DNA of 64,000 nt from Thermoleophilia bacterium (GTDB taxonomy: Bacteria; Actinomycetota; Thermoleophilia; BMS3ABIN01): the NCBI GenBank assembly GCA_020053595.1, contig JAGVMV010000010.1, positions 44,189 to 108,188 on the forward strand. The letters are read 5' to 3'. Shown here in pieces: positions 54,113 to 62,246 of the stretch. The notes below the pieces were generated by a model that saw only the letters and a list, made by a program, of their open reading frames with translations, was not told the origin of the DNA and searched no databases. The position numbers were made by a program, and so were the translations under genes. The first letter of the stretch is position 1. Each line of letters starts with the position of its first letter.

Positions 54113-55393
54113 TCAGCTTCGCAGGAAGGCGGCCGCGGAAGCCGCGGTTCGGGCCAGATTGTCCTCGTTGTGGGCCAGGGAAACGAAGGCGGCCTCGAAC
54201 TGGGAGGGCGCCAGGTAGACACCGTTCTCGAGCATGTGTTTGAAGTATTCGGCGTAACGGCCGGTGTCGCTGGCCTTGGCCGACTCGAAGTCGGTGACCG
54301 GCCCGGCAGTGAAGAACAGGGTCATCATCGAGCCGACCCGGTTTTGACAGGTAGCTATCGTGCCGGCCGCCGCTGATTCCGCCAGCCTGTCCGCCAGCTC
54401 GGCCGATTTTTCTTCCAAAGCTTCGTAGACGCCAGGCTTGCCCAGCTCGGTCAGCATGGCCAGGCCCGCTGCCATCGCCAGGGGGTTGCCGGAAAGGGTT
54501 CCGGCCTGATAGGTGTTTCCCGCCGGAGCCACGGTCTCCATGATCTCCCGGCGTCCGCCGAAGGCGCCCACCGGCAGGCCGCCGCCGATGATCTTGCCCA
54601 GGCAGGTCATGTCCGGGGTGACGCCGAAGCGCTCCTGCGCTCCGCCGTAGGCGACGCGGAAACCACTCATCACCTCGTCAAAAATCAGGAGCGAGCCGTA
54701 TTCGCCGGCCAGCTGCCGCAGTCCTTCCAGGAATCCCGCCGCCGGGGGCACCACGCCCATGTTGCCGGCAACCGGTTCGAGGATGATAGCCGCCACCTGC
54801 TCGCCCTCCGCCGCCATGATCTCGCGGACATGATCGAGGTCGTTATAGCGGGCGAGGATGGTGTCGGCCGAGGTGCCTTTGGTCACACCCGGGCTGTCGG
54901 GCAGCGACAGCGTTGCCACGCCCGAGCCTGCCTGCACCAGCAGGCTGTCAACGGCGCCGTGGTAGCAGCCAATAAATTTCACGATCCTGTCGCGGCCGGT
55001 GAAACCGCGGGCGACCCGCAGCGCGCTCATGGTGGCTTCGGTGCCGGAGTTCACCATGCGCACCATCTCGATGGAAGGCACGGCGTCGATCACCTTGCGC
55101 GCCAGCTCCACTTCCAGTGGGCTGGGGGCGCCGAAGCTGGTGCCATTCCTCAGGGTCTTCTCCAGGGCTTCCTGTACCGCCGGATGGCAGTGCCCCAGAA
55201 TCAGCGGGCCCCAGGAGCCCACGTAGTCTATATAGTCGTTGCCGTCCACGTCATACATCAGGCTGCCTTCGCCGCGGGCGATGAAGATCGGGTCGGTTCC
55301 TACCGAGCGCATGGCCCGTACGGGGCTGTTGACCCCGCCCGGCAGCAGGCGCTGTGCCTCAGCGAACAATTCCTGTGATTTCCGTGTATCCAA
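54113..55393 (-). CDS. hemL: glutamate-1-semialdehyde 2,1-aminomutase
   Basis: A 426-residue PLP enzyme giving 5-aminolevulinate, the first committed heme precursor of the C5 pathway. Marks are [71 protein letters not shown] and the PLP-lysine motif [17 protein letters not shown]. The start codon is TTG with GGGAG 7 bases upstream. The C-terminus is complete. It is followed 26 bases later by rex. Confidence 0.95.
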   Translation of the reverse strand: MDTRKSQELFAEAQRLLPGGVNSPVRAMRSVGTDPIFIARGEGSLMYDVDGNDYIDYVGSWGPLILGHCHPAVQEALEKTLRNGTSFGAPSPLEVELARKVIDAVPSIEMVRMVNSGTEATMSALRVARGFTGRDRIVKFIGCYHGAVDSLLVQAGSGVATLSLPDSPGVTKGTSADTILARYNDLDHVREIMAAEGEQVAAIILEPVAGNMGVVPPAAGFLEGLRQLAGEYGSLLIFDEVMSGFRVAYGGAQERFGVTPDMTCLGKIIGGGLPVGAFGGRREIMETVAPAGNTYQAGTLSGNPLAMAAGLAMLTELGKPGVYEALEEKSAELADRLAESAAAGTIATCQNRVGSMMTLFFTAGPVTDFESAKASDTGRYAEYFKHMLENGVYLAPSQFEAAFVSLAHNEDNLARTAASAAAFLRS

Positions 55394-55469
55394 AACCTGT
55401 CTCCCGGACTCGCTTGCGTGCCGGCGGCACCGCTTATACCGGCCACTCCTGTTTGCGCGGGGGCTTTAC

Positions 55470-55487
55470 AACCGGCCGCGGCCGGTT
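55470..55487. repeat. perfect 18-base palindrome between hemB and hemL
   Basis: AACCGGCCGCGGCCGGTT is fully self-complementary and lies 10 bases after the hemB stop. There is no T-tract. It may form an RNA hairpin that moderates expression of the downstream genes, or be a protein-binding site. Confidence 0.5.
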
Positions 55488-55497
55488 CGCGCCGTGG

Positions 55498-56469
55498 CTA
55501 CTTCAGCCAGCCGGCGACGTCCTTGGCGTGATAGGTGATGATGGTGTCGGCGCCGGCGCGGCGGATGGCGGTCATCGTCTCCAGAACCACGCGCTTCTCG
55601 TCCAGCCAGCCCTTCGCGGCCGCGGCCTTGATCATGGAGTACTCGCCGCTGACGCTGTAGGCGGCCAGCGGGAACTTGGTCTCCTGCTTGACGCGGTAGA
55701 TGATGTCAAGGTACGGCAGGGCCGGTTTTACCATGACCATGTCGGCGCCCTCCTCGATGTCGAGCAGCACTTCCCGCACGGCCTCGTCGCTGTTGCGGCA
55801 GTCCATCTGGTAAGAGCGCCGATCGCCGAACTCGGGCGTCGATTCGGCTGCTTCGCGGAAAGGCCCATAATAGGCGGAAGCGAACTTGGCGGCATAGGAC
55901 ATGATCGGGGTGTTGATGAAGCCTTCATTATCGAGGCCGGTGCGGATGGCGGCCACCCGGCCGTCCATCATGTCCGAGGGCGCGATGATGTCGGCTCCGG
56001 CCTCGGCATGGGAGAGCGCCATCTTGGCCAGCATCTCCAGGGTCATGTCGTTGTCCACGTCACCGTCCTTGACGATGCCGCAGTGGCCGTGGCTGGTGTA
56101 CTCGCAAAGGCAGACGTCGGTGATGACGATCAGTTCCGGCACTTCCTCCTTGAGGGCGGCGATCGCCATCTGGATTATGCCCTCCTCGTCATAGGCGCTG
56201 GTGCCGGCTTCGTCCTTCTCCGCCGGGATGCCGAACAGCAAAACCCCGGGGATGCCGAGCTCCCGCACTTCACGGGCTTCCTCCACCAGGTGGTTGATCG
56301 ACTGCTGGTAGCAGCCGGGCATTGATTCCACCTCGATGCGTTTGTTCTCTCCGTGGGTGACGAACATGGGATAGATCAGGCGGTCCGGCAACAGGTCTGT
56401 TTCCCGGACCAGGTTTCTTATCTGTTCGGATTGCCGCAGGCGGCGCATTCTATAGGAAGGGAAGTACAC
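55498..56469 (-). CDS. hemB: porphobilinogen synthase (delta-aminolevulinate dehydratase)
   Basis: A 323-residue enzyme condensing two 5-aminolevulinates. The zinc-type cysteine motif [14 protein letters not shown] (about residues 112-125) indicates a Zn-dependent enzyme. Other marks are the [17 protein letters not shown] region, [14 protein letters not shown] with the active-site lysine, and [16 protein letters not shown]. The GTG at 56469 is chosen because AAAGGAG lies 8 bases before it; a longer frame reaches 56499. A Rex-like operator lies 43 to 60 bases upstream. Confidence 0.94.
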   Translation of the reverse strand: MYFPSYRMRRLRQSEQIRNLVRETDLLPDRLIYPMFVTHGENKRIEVESMPGCYQQSINHLVEEAREVRELGIPGVLLFGIPAEKDEAGTSAYDEEGIIQMAIAALKEEVPELIVITDVCLCEYTSHGHCGIVKDGDVDNDMTLEMLAKMALSHAEAGADIIAPSDMMDGRVAAIRTGLDNEGFINTPIMSYAAKFASAYYGPFREAAESTPEFGDRRSYQMDCRNSDEAVREVLLDIEEGADMVMVKPALPYLDIIYRVKQETKFPLAAYSVSGEYSMIKAAAAKGWLDEKRVVLETMTAIRRAGADTIITYHAKDVAGWLK

Positions 56470-56511
56470 TCTGGAAGCTCCTTTGGCGGGTTTTATCAAG
56501 CCGGTGACGAT

Positions 56512-56529
56512 TTGTGGCTTTTTTCACGA
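56512..56529 (-). promoter_or_regulatory. candidate Rex operator upstream of hemB
   Basis: TTGTGG-N6-TCACGA matches the Rex consensus TTGTGA-N6-TCACAA at 10 of 12 positions. It lies in the hemB leader region, where a repressor would block transcription. The rex gene is in the same run of genes, so this could be autoregulation. Confidence 0.45.
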
Positions 56530-56625
56530 GCCAACCAGTATATTAGCGCAATAACACGGGTTTGGTAAAGCCGTCGCGCTGGAATCGGCGGTGATTTGCC
56601 AGGATTGGAAGTTTGGCGCCCGCCG

Positions 56626-57405
56626 CTATTTCTTTCCCGTGGAGCTTTCTATTTTTTCGAGTAACCCGGCCACCAGCTTCGCATACTCAGGCGCCGCATC
56701 GAAGGGCGCCAGCCCGTTGAGGTCCGCCTGGCGCACATCCTCGCTCAGCGGCAGACAGCCAATGACCTCGAAGCCCTGGTTCAAATCGGTGCAGAAACCG
56801 GCGTCGGCCGGGGTCACCTTGTTTACCACAAGCATAATATTGGTAATCCCGATCTCCCCCGCCAGCCGGGTGATCGCCTCGGCGGTCTGGATGCTACGCC
56901 GCCCCGGCTCCACTACCACCAGCATGGCGTCGACACCCCGCGCCGTCGCCCGGCCCAGATGCTCGATCCCGGCCTCCATGTCAACCAGGACCACCTCGCG
57001 CTCGTTGAGCATGAGGTGGCTCAAAAGTGATTTCAACAGGGCCGACTCGGGGCAGACGCAACCGCCGCCCCCCTTCTTCACCGTCCCCAGCCGCAGCAAC
57101 CGCACACCGTGCGCCTCGGTGGAGAACCTTTCCGGGATATCATCCACTTTCGGGTTCATCCGAAAGACCGGCGCGGAGCTGCCTAGTTCGGCGCCGGTCC
57201 GTTCACGGATCAGCTCGCCAAGCTCTGATATGGGGATGATCGCCGCCGCCGCTTCCGGCTCGATGCCGATGGCCGAGGCCAGGTTGGCGTCGGGATCGGC
57301 GTCGACGGCGTAAACCATCATGCCGCGATCGGCGAAGATGCGCGCCAGGGTGCCGGCGATGGTCGTCTTGCCGACGCCGCCTTTGCCTGTGATGGCGATT
57401 TTCAA
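56626..57405 (-). CDS. cooC: CooC-type nickel-insertion ATPase
   Basis: A 259-residue MinD/NifH-like P-loop ATPase. Walker A is the deviant form AITGKGGVGKTTIAGTL at residues 3-20, switch I has DADPDANLASAIGIE, and a CxC metal motif is in GGGGCVCPESALLK (about residues 112-125). These mark CooC, which uses ATP to insert nickel into carbon monoxide dehydrogenase. The start is TTG with GGAGG 4 bases upstream. No CODH gene is in the window. Together with CooT and CbiMQO it indicates an active nickel-enzyme pathway. Confidence 0.9.
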   Translation of the reverse strand: MKIAITGKGGVGKTTIAGTLARIFADRGMMVYAVDADPDANLASAIGIEPEAAAAIIPISELGELIRERTGAELGSSAPVFRMNPKVDDIPERFSTEAHGVRLLRLGTVKKGGGGCVCPESALLKSLLSHLMLNEREVVLVDMEAGIEHLGRATARGVDAMLVVVEPGRRSIQTAEAITRLAGEIGITNIMLVVNKVTPADAGFCTDLNQGFEVIGCLPLSEDVRQADLNGLAPFDAAPEYAKLVAGLLEKIESSTGKK

Positions 57406-57574
57406 TCAGCCTCCACTGTAGCCGTTAAATCTTTCCGCTGTTCCACCCTCGAACAAACCCGTATACCGATATGGAATACTGTTCGAGTATATATCTATAA
57501 TAATTCCAGGATTCCGAAATTGCATCACGGCCATGCTCCTGCTAGATTGAGAATACCTTACAGGAAGGATATTT

Positions 57575-58012
57575 TTGAATATTCACGGACGAATTCTTCA
57601 TAAGAACGGACATCGGCAGACACTGGTGATTGCCGGCGCGGCGCTGGATACCATGCCGGTGGGGATCGCGGCCGAGTGGGGTATCATGCTCGACACTAAC
57701 TCGGATGGAACGCCGGACTGGGTAGTGTACGAGTCCAGCTCGAACAAGGACGGCTGGGTTTATGGGCTATACAACTATAAGACCAAGGAGCGGCTCACGG
57801 GGCCGCAGTTCCCCGGCGACGCCACGCACTCGGATACCAAAATCACGCTGACTGTTAACCCGGCGACTCTGGGCTCGCCGAAAAACTTCAAATGGTTCGC
57901 TTTCACGAATGATTACAGCAAGGGAACCGACGGTGAGAACCTGCAGGCCGGTGACAAGGTACCGGACAACGGCGTACCCGAGAACAGCGCCGACTGGCTT
58001 CCATTTCCGTAA
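57575..58012 (+). CDS. small protein, probably beta-sandwich, of unknown function
   Basis: A 145-residue protein starting at TTG with AGGAAGGA upstream. It contains an EF-hand-like LDTNSDGTPDWVVY loop (about residues 39-52), which could bind calcium, and beta-rich segments TKITLTVNPATLG and FKWFAFTNDYS. No signal peptide is visible, although homologues in exported proteins would be expected, so the 5' end may be missing. It opens the accessory region of exported and peptide genes. Confidence 0.6.
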   Translation: MNIHGRILHKNGHRQTLVIAGAALDTMPVGIAAEWGIMLDTNSDGTPDWVVYESSSNKDGWVYGLYNYKTKERLTGPQFPGDATHSDTKITLTVNPATLGSPKNFKWFAFTNDYSKGTDGENLQAGDKVPDNGVPENSADWLPFP

Positions 58013-58068
58013 GGGGGTCCGGCTGGGGCGTTCCGGTTCCCCCGGGGCGCGCGGCTATGCGCGGCGCT

Positions 58069-58743
58069 CTAGGGCGTAGCCGTGGTCGCAGCGGCGCCGT
58101 TGTTGGCCTGCTGGAGCAGGGCCGGATCGGTGATCGGCGCACTGCCGTACTGCAGGTAGCTCTGATTGACTGACGGTTCAACCCAGTACTCCGTGGCGAG
58201 GCTGGCCACGGTTGTCTCCTTGAACTGGAACCAGTCGATCTTCGCCGCGGCATTCTTGGTGACCACGATTCGGACAGCCTGCTTGTCCTTGTCCCTGGCT
58301 TCCTCGGTCGGCCCATAGAGGGTCAGCTGTATTCGGCTGACATCCGGGTACCGGAACAACGCACTCATGATCTGCTGAGCCGTGGTCACTGCGGTGCCTA
58401 CAAGCGCGCCTGCGTGGCAGGAAGCGGTCCGGTTGAGGTCGATGGCCAGGGACATTCCATTGCCTTCCGGTGTCAGCACAACAGAACGGATTACCGGTAG
58501 TCCCTGCGCGCCCGCGTCCCCAAGTTTCCGCGTAACCAGTTTCTCCACGGCATCCTTGGAGATAGGCTCCTTGGCCCGGTTGGTTATCGGGCCGGTGCCG
58601 ATGTCGAAGGCATTCGTACTTTCGCTGCTGTCAGAACAGCTGGCGGTTCCAAGAGCCAGCGCAGCGGCGACTCCCGCCAACAGGAAAATTTTAACGACCA
58701 TGCGGATTGAATGGAATCGGCTGCGAAAAGCTGGAACGGACAC
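58069..58743 (-). CDS. lipoprotein of unknown function
   Basis: A 224-residue protein with a lipoprotein signal ending in TASC. The GTG at 58743 is chosen because AAGGAG lies 6 bases upstream; a longer frame starts at 58758. The body has a beta-rich domain with SVVLTPEGNGMSLAIDLNRTA and YPDVSRIQLTLYGP and one extra cysteine in TASCHAG. The C-terminus is Asn/Ala/Thr-rich. It may be a substrate-binding or GerM-like domain, but I cannot name a family. It is transcribed divergently from the short lipoprotein-like gene at 58931. Confidence 0.6.
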   Translation of the reverse strand: MSVPAFRSRFHSIRMVVKIFLLAGVAAALALGTASCSDSSESTNAFDIGTGPITNRAKEPISKDAVEKLVTRKLGDAGAQGLPVIRSVVLTPEGNGMSLAIDLNRTASCHAGALVGTAVTTAQQIMSALFRYPDVSRIQLTLYGPTEEARDKDKQAVRIVVTKNAAAKIDWFQFKETTVASLATEYWVEPSVNQSYLQYGSAPITDPALLQQANNGAAATTATP

Positions 58744-58865
58744 AGGGCTCTCCTTCACATATTTATTCAGAATAAAAGCGCCAGCGTGAGCCTGGATACT
58801 GGACTATTATCATCAGTTTTTCAGTATATCACAGCATTTGCCAAATGAGACATGTCAGGTTCGGT

Positions 58866-58895
58866 TTGGTTGCAGCTCTCACTGTTGGTTATAAT
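58866..58895 (+). promoter_or_regulatory. promoter of the short lipoprotein/peptide locus
   Basis: TTGGTT (58866-58871) and a perfect TATAAT (58890-58895) are 18 bases apart, with the ATG at 58931 following after 35 bases. It would drive the short lipoprotein frame and the overlapping peptide frame. Confidence 0.6.
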
Positions 58896-58930
58896 CTGCA
58901 AAGTTTATACCAATTAGCGGAAGGGTTGTG

Positions 58931-59086
58931 ATGTTCAGGAAAATCTTGTACCTGGCAGGCTTGATAATCATCCTGGTGATGGCGTGCCTGACGGTTTCCA
59001 GCTGTGGCGACCTCCCTTCCAACGCCGCGGCGACAGTCAACGGTAAAGTGACTATCGGGAACCTTACGCGAAGCCTGAGCTGGTGA
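58931..59086 (+). CDS. short lipoprotein signal with SurA-like start, frame ends early
   Basis: A 51-residue frame with a convincing lipoprotein signal (lipobox SSC, Cys25) and then a stretch NAAATVNGKVTIG that resembles the first strand of SurA-type chaperone domains. It has GAAGGG 5 bases before the ATG and a good promoter. It ends in TGA at 59086, and the sequence from about 59047 matches the RiPP precursor at 61366 in another frame. So it may be a chimera of a lipoprotein start and a precursor gene, or a correct gene whose frame is broken by a 2-base change. It is probably not a full functional protein. Confidence 0.55.
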   Translation: MFRKILYLAGLIIILVMACLTVSSCGDLPSNAAATVNGKVTIGNLTRSLSW

Positions 59087-59166
59087 AGCACGACAACTTG
59101 AAGGAAATCACCTTCGAGTGTCCGAACTGGCAGTGCAGCGTAGTGGTTCCGCCGCCGCCGGCATAA
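59059..59166 (+). pseudogene. second copy of the RiPP-like precursor, frame-disrupted at its 5' end
   Basis: The last 35 codons of the intact precursor are present: PYAKPELVKH, NLKEITFECPNWQC and SVVVPPPPA can be read from 59062 to 59166. Compared with 61393-61500 there are 7 differences in 108 bases; only one changes an amino acid (Glu to Asp), the others are silent, including TGA to TAA. There is a stop at 59044-59046 and no ATG in the frame. A GTG at 59083 would lose the leader motif. The upstream part shows weak homology, so the break is probably a small insertion. Confidence 0.7.
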
Positions 59167-59198
59167 TAAAGCGGTAGCGAAACACAGGTAGCAACAAC

Positions 59199-59234
59199 CG
59201 GGAGGGGCGGGTCGGAAAGGACCTGCCCCTCCCG
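59199..59234 (+). terminator. hairpin after the disrupted precursor copy
   Basis: CGGGAGGGGC (59199-59208) pairs with GCCCCTCCCG (59225-59234), with a further GGTC/GGACC pairing inside. There is no long T-tract. A similar GGGAGGG-type hairpin follows the intact precursor at 61541, so the two units may share their 3' structure. Confidence 0.5.
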
Positions 59235-59483
59235 AACTTATCGGCGGCGCATTCAATCCCGGGACAACCTTCGCGAAGGCGGGCGCATTCCGACAGGCGC
59301 CGGCTCAGTGTCGTGATTCCGGATAAACTGTTCCAGAATGACAACAGTTTCCCCTGAACGGGCGAATGTAAAAAATCAGGGAAAGCCCTGAGGGAAAACA
59401 ACCATGGAAATCTTCGTTAACTGCAAAAAGCACAGCTTATAGGAATACCCCTGGGGGCTTATATAAACCATTATTTGAAGCTC

Positions 59484-59515
59484 ATGCATCATGAATATGG
59501 AATAAATGCATCATG
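59484..59515. repeat. direct repeat ATGCATCATG
   Basis: ATGCATCATG is at 59484-59493 and again at 59506-59515, 22 bases apart, so both lie on nearly the same face of the helix. Each is followed by AATATG or TAATATG. It is in an AT-rich intergenic stretch upstream of the secreted propeller gene and may be a regulator site. Confidence 0.45.
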
Positions 59516-59708
59516 TAATATGCGTCAAACCGAGTAAACTAATTGCATTACGAGTGTCTTTATCAGTTATCCGGTGTGCTCGGGAAGCGCGGGTAGTGGT
59601 GGCGGGTACAAGACTTGGATAAGCCGACCGGGAAAAATCTTGACAACCAGGGCCGGCTTTTCTTAACGAAAGTCTGGTTACTAACCATTAAGGCAAAACG
59701 AGCAGGCG

Positions 59709-59906
59709 ATGGCCACTTATGGAATCGCTAACCCCGGAAAAAGGCACGCGGCAGGATTAACAACCCTCCAGAGCGAGGGGAATGAACAGGAGGTGATGAG
59801 CAGCAGGATAAGCAGAAAGTCACGTTGGGAAACGTGCTACGTATGCAGAATGACCAATCTGCAATTTGACCCAGACCGAGAATTTACTAACGAAGAAGGA
59901 CGGTGA
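59709..59906 (+). CDS. possible small protein with a CxxC motif before the propeller gene
   Basis: A 65-residue frame ending 4 bases before the start of the next gene, so translation could be coupled. The C-terminal part holds a CYVC pair in WETCYVCRMTNLQFDPDREF, with the rest basic and Ser/Arg-rich. A strong AGGAGGTGATG at 59788-59798 is close to an in-frame ATG at 59796, but the spacing is too short for it to be a normal start. No family is recognised. It is given at low confidence. Confidence 0.35.
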   Translation: MATYGIANPGKRHAAGLTTLQSEGNEQEVMSSRISRKSRWETCYVCRMTNLQFDPDREFTNEEGR

Positions 59907-59910
59907 GGGG

Positions 59911-61308
59911 ATGAGGACTAGTTGGAAATTAGGTATCGTGGCCGTCATGGCCACGAGCGTGGCCCTGGTACTTATACTGGGAGCCACTATAGGAAGTGCT
60001 GCCGCGCCAAGTCCGGCGCTTAGCAATGATCTGGTATTCATGGGCAATGGCGCGGATGCCGGAGCAGGAACTGGCAATATAAAGGTGATCGATATAGACG
60101 CTATGGCTGTAGTTAACACAATCGGTGGTGGAGCAAAGCTGGCGAACAATCACGGTGTGCTCGTCTCACCCGACGGCAAGAGTCTGTGGAACGCCAATGC
60201 GTCCCTGCCCACCAGTACCACTGGAAGGATCGTCAAGCTTGATCTTGGCACCATGGCGCAGACATCGTTTGACGGCGGCAGTGCCGACGCTGCGGCGTTT
60301 GGCACTGGTTTTTGCGGCATCGAGTACAGTCCAACAGGCAAAATCTGGGCAACGTCGATGTCCGGCTCCGCCACTAACGGCGGTATCTATGAATTCGATC
60401 CCGTGACCGGTTCAACTGGAGGGTTTGTGGATCCCTCTTTGGGTACCGATAACGGCGCGACCTGCGGCGTGGGCTGGAACACCAGCGGCACAGCTGCCTA
60501 TTATTCGTTGATGAACGCTAAAAAGGTCTCCACGTCAAGCTGGCCAGGCGCCCCCACAGTAGGTGGTACCCTTGTGACCAACACCGGTATTCTCCACATT
60601 CTTGATGTGGCAAAGACGGCCAATTACGCGTATGTTGCAGCCGGAAACGCGGCTGGTAACGGTTATCTCGCGGTCATGGATCTCTCGAGCGGAACGCCCG
60701 TTCAGGTCAACGCTATCTCCAATGGCACGACCGGTGATCTCCACGGTCCGACGGTAGCCCATGACGAGGGTTTCCTGTATGTGCACTCGCGTACAGGCTC
60801 CGCCTCTGTCAATCCTACCAAGCCGGGTACGCTTCTCATCTATGATATAGGTGGTGGCACGGCAGGCGGGACGAAGATAACCCCGGTCCAGATCGGCAGC
60901 ATATCTGATCAGGGCACGTCGGGCGTTTCCTGTGGCACCGATATTGCCACCAAGAGCAACTACTGCGGCACCGCCCCGGCACTGGGCAACCTCACTAACA
61001 CCGGCGCCAGTTGGGCCAGCTTTGCTGACTACGAAGCCGGACTGCTGACCGTCGATTACAGCATCAGCAACATGAGCGCCGGCGTGCTTGGCGCGAACAG
61101 CGTCACCGTTGACTCCACGACCAACACCAACGGCGTCCTGCTCAGCTCGTCCGGCACGGTGAATATCGCCGCCGGCAGCAGCGCTATCGTATCGGTGAAG
61201 TACACGGTGCCAGGTGGTACGGTCAGCTTCAAGTCGCTCGTCCACGCGACCGCCAAGGACCTGTGCAACAACAGCTATAACTATGGCGGCCCCGGCCCGG
61301 GAGCCTAA
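59911..61308 (+). CDS. exported beta-propeller-like protein
   Basis: A 465-residue protein with an N-terminal signal peptide (about residues 1-31, KLGIVAVMATSVALVLILGA and then AAAPSPA). The body contains several repeats of the form KVIDIDAMAVVNTI, VLVSPDGKSLWNA and LAVMDLSSG, which fit YVTN/NHL-type propeller blades. The C-terminal part is rich in Asn, Thr and Ser with two cysteine pairs and ends in GGPGPGA. AGGGG precedes the ATG at 59911; the longer frame begins at 59866. Such proteins act outside the cell, in surface structures or as enzymes on sugars, but no motif fixes the role. It lies between the two precursor copies. Confidence 0.65.
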   Translation: MRTSWKLGIVAVMATSVALVLILGATIGSAAAPSPALSNDLVFMGNGADAGAGTGNIKVIDIDAMAVVNTIGGGAKLANNHGVLVSPDGKSLWNANASLPTSTTGRIVKLDLGTMAQTSFDGGSADAAAFGTGFCGIEYSPTGKIWATSMSGSATNGGIYEFDPVTGSTGGFVDPSLGTDNGATCGVGWNTSGTAAYYSLMNAKKVSTSSWPGAPTVGGTLVTNTGILHILDVAKTANYAYVAAGNAAGNGYLAVMDLSSGTPVQVNAISNGTTGDLHGPTVAHDEGFLYVHSRTGSASVNPTKPGTLLIYDIGGGTAGGTKITPVQIGSISDQGTSGVSCGTDIATKSNYCGTAPALGNLTNTGASWASFADYEAGLLTVDYSISNMSAGVLGANSVTVDSTTNTNGVLLSSSGTVNIAAGSSAIVSVKYTVPGGTVSFKSLVHATAKDLCNNSYNYGGPGPGA

Positions 61309-61365
61309 GCAGCTAATCAGCAATGACGTTGTTCACTGAAACGAAACGTGAAAGGAGATCACGAT

Positions 61366-61500
61366 ATGGAAGTCAGGAAAAACGACCATCGTGAGCCCTA
61401 CGCGAAGCCTGAGCTGGTGAAGCACGAAAACTTGAAGGAGATCACCTTCGAGTGCCCGAACTGGCAGTGCAGCGTAGTGGTTCCGCCGCCGCCGGCCTGA
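61366..61500 (+). CDS. RiPP-like precursor peptide with lasso-type leader motif
   Basis: A 44-residue peptide. AAAGGAG is 8 bases before the ATG. The leader has Y12-x2-P15-x-L17-x9-T27 (YAKPELVKHENLKEIT), matching the Y-x2-P-x-L-x3-G-x5-T pattern of lasso-type leaders except that Gly21 is Glu. The rest is FECPNWQCSVVVPPPPA, with two cysteines (C30, C35), a tryptophan and a Pro-rich tail. That is not a normal lasso core, which begins with Gly or Ala and has an acidic residue at position 7-9. It may be a Cys-modified or cyclised peptide. A second copy is at 59059 and an HPr-kinase-like gene follows. Confidence 0.75.
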   Translation: MEVRKNDHREPYAKPELVKHENLKEITFECPNWQCSVVVPPPPA

Positions 61501-61540
61501 TAGGACCGGGGTGGGAAACCAGGTAAACTGAGCAAAATAT

Positions 61541-61574
61541 CCGGGAGGGATGGCCTTGGCGCCGTCCCTCCCGG
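61541..61574 (+). terminator. hairpin after the intact precursor
   Basis: CCGGGAGGGA (61541-61550) pairs perfectly with TCCCTCCCGG (61565-61574) around a 14-base loop. No T-tract follows. It lies 40 bases after the precursor stop and could end or stabilise its short transcript. Confidence 0.55.
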
Positions 61575-61670
61575 ACAAGGCTTGAAGAACCTGGTGCAAG
61601 CAGGGCGGAAAGGGAGTAAAATACAAAGCTCGCTTCCATTTCTGCAAACTAGGCAAGGAGAACTAGCGAG

Positions 61671-62237
61671 ATGATAGCTGTAAACCCTAACGGTAGCGGG
61701 CCATGGGGAAAGTTGATTGCAGTAGCGGCATTTATTCTGGTAGTAAGTCTGGCTCTCGTTTTGGGTGGATGCGGAGACAGTGCCACGGAAGGCACTACGG
61801 GTTCGCAGCTTGACGATCAGTCGGCCGGCGCTTCAACCGGCACAACGACAGTTGGCGGCGCGGGATCGACCGGTGGATCAACAACTGGCGACGCCAGCCA
61901 GGGGAATGCAATGGCGGATTATCCGATGAACCAGTGTGTCGTTGACATGACCAAGCGTTATGGGGACGCGGCTACAGCTGAGAAGATATGCTCAGGGCTT
62001 CAGACCAACTATGGAAGCTCACCGATGAGCCAGCTGCCGACGCTTTTGCCCCCGCTCGAGACACAGGTCGGCGCGACGCCCCTGCCGGGTAGCACGATAC
62101 CGACGACGCCCGGCGGCACTACAGGTGGCGGCACTGGCGGCAATACCGGTGGCGACACCGGAGGAAATAGTGGCAACAGTGGAAGCGGTGGTTGGGATTC
62201 CGGTGGCATCGAGATTGTGGTGCCCGCTGGTCCCTGA
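61671..62237 (+). CDS. lipoprotein with Gly/Thr-rich linkers, unknown function
   Basis: A 188-residue protein with a lipoprotein signal (lipobox LGGC, Cys34) after a hydrophobic helix. A Thr/Gly/Ser-rich linker leads to a compact domain with two cysteines (MNQCVVDMTKRYGDAATAEKICSGL) and a second Gly/Thr-rich linker ending in GGIEIVVPAGP. AAGGAG is 10 bases before the ATG. No family is known to me. It ends 9 bases before the HPr-kinase-like gene and is probably cotranscribed with it. Confidence 0.6.
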   Translation: MIAVNPNGSGPWGKLIAVAAFILVVSLALVLGGCGDSATEGTTGSQLDDQSAGASTGTTTVGGAGSTGGSTTGDASQGNAMADYPMNQCVVDMTKRYGDAATAEKICSGLQTNYGSSPMSQLPTLLPPLETQVGATPLPGSTIPTTPGGTTGGGTGGNTGGDTGGNSGNSGSGGWDSGGIEIVVPAGP

Positions 62238-62246
62238 TATCACCAA

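Larger units (their letters stand above)
59167..59708. other. non-coding stretch with terminator, direct repeat and AT-rich section
   Basis: 542 bases with no convincing gene. It begins with a terminator-like hairpin (59199-59234), then has an AT-rich section around 59450-59550 with a direct repeat. The next part is a GC-rich segment with a TTGACA at 59640-59645 and a short GCCG/CGGC stem before TTTTCTT. A hairpin GCGAT...ATCGC lies just downstream, at 59706-59728, inside the next small frame. It probably carries the promoter of the propeller gene. Confidence 0.5.

Noticed and set aside
58931..59086. A real SurA-type chaperone
   Set aside because: Only about 15 residues resemble the SurA start and the frame stops at 51 residues; there is no room for the chaperone or PPIase domain.
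59590..59640. A GACTTGGATAAGCC...GGGAA stretch recalling part of a TPP riboswitch
   Set aside because: The essential CTGAGA element and the rest of the fold are missing, and the downstream genes are not thiamine genes.
61366..61500. Calling the peptide a lasso peptide outright
   Set aside because: The residue after the expected cleavage site is not Gly, Ala, Ser or Cys with an Asp/Glu at position 7-9, and no lasso cyclase or protease is present.
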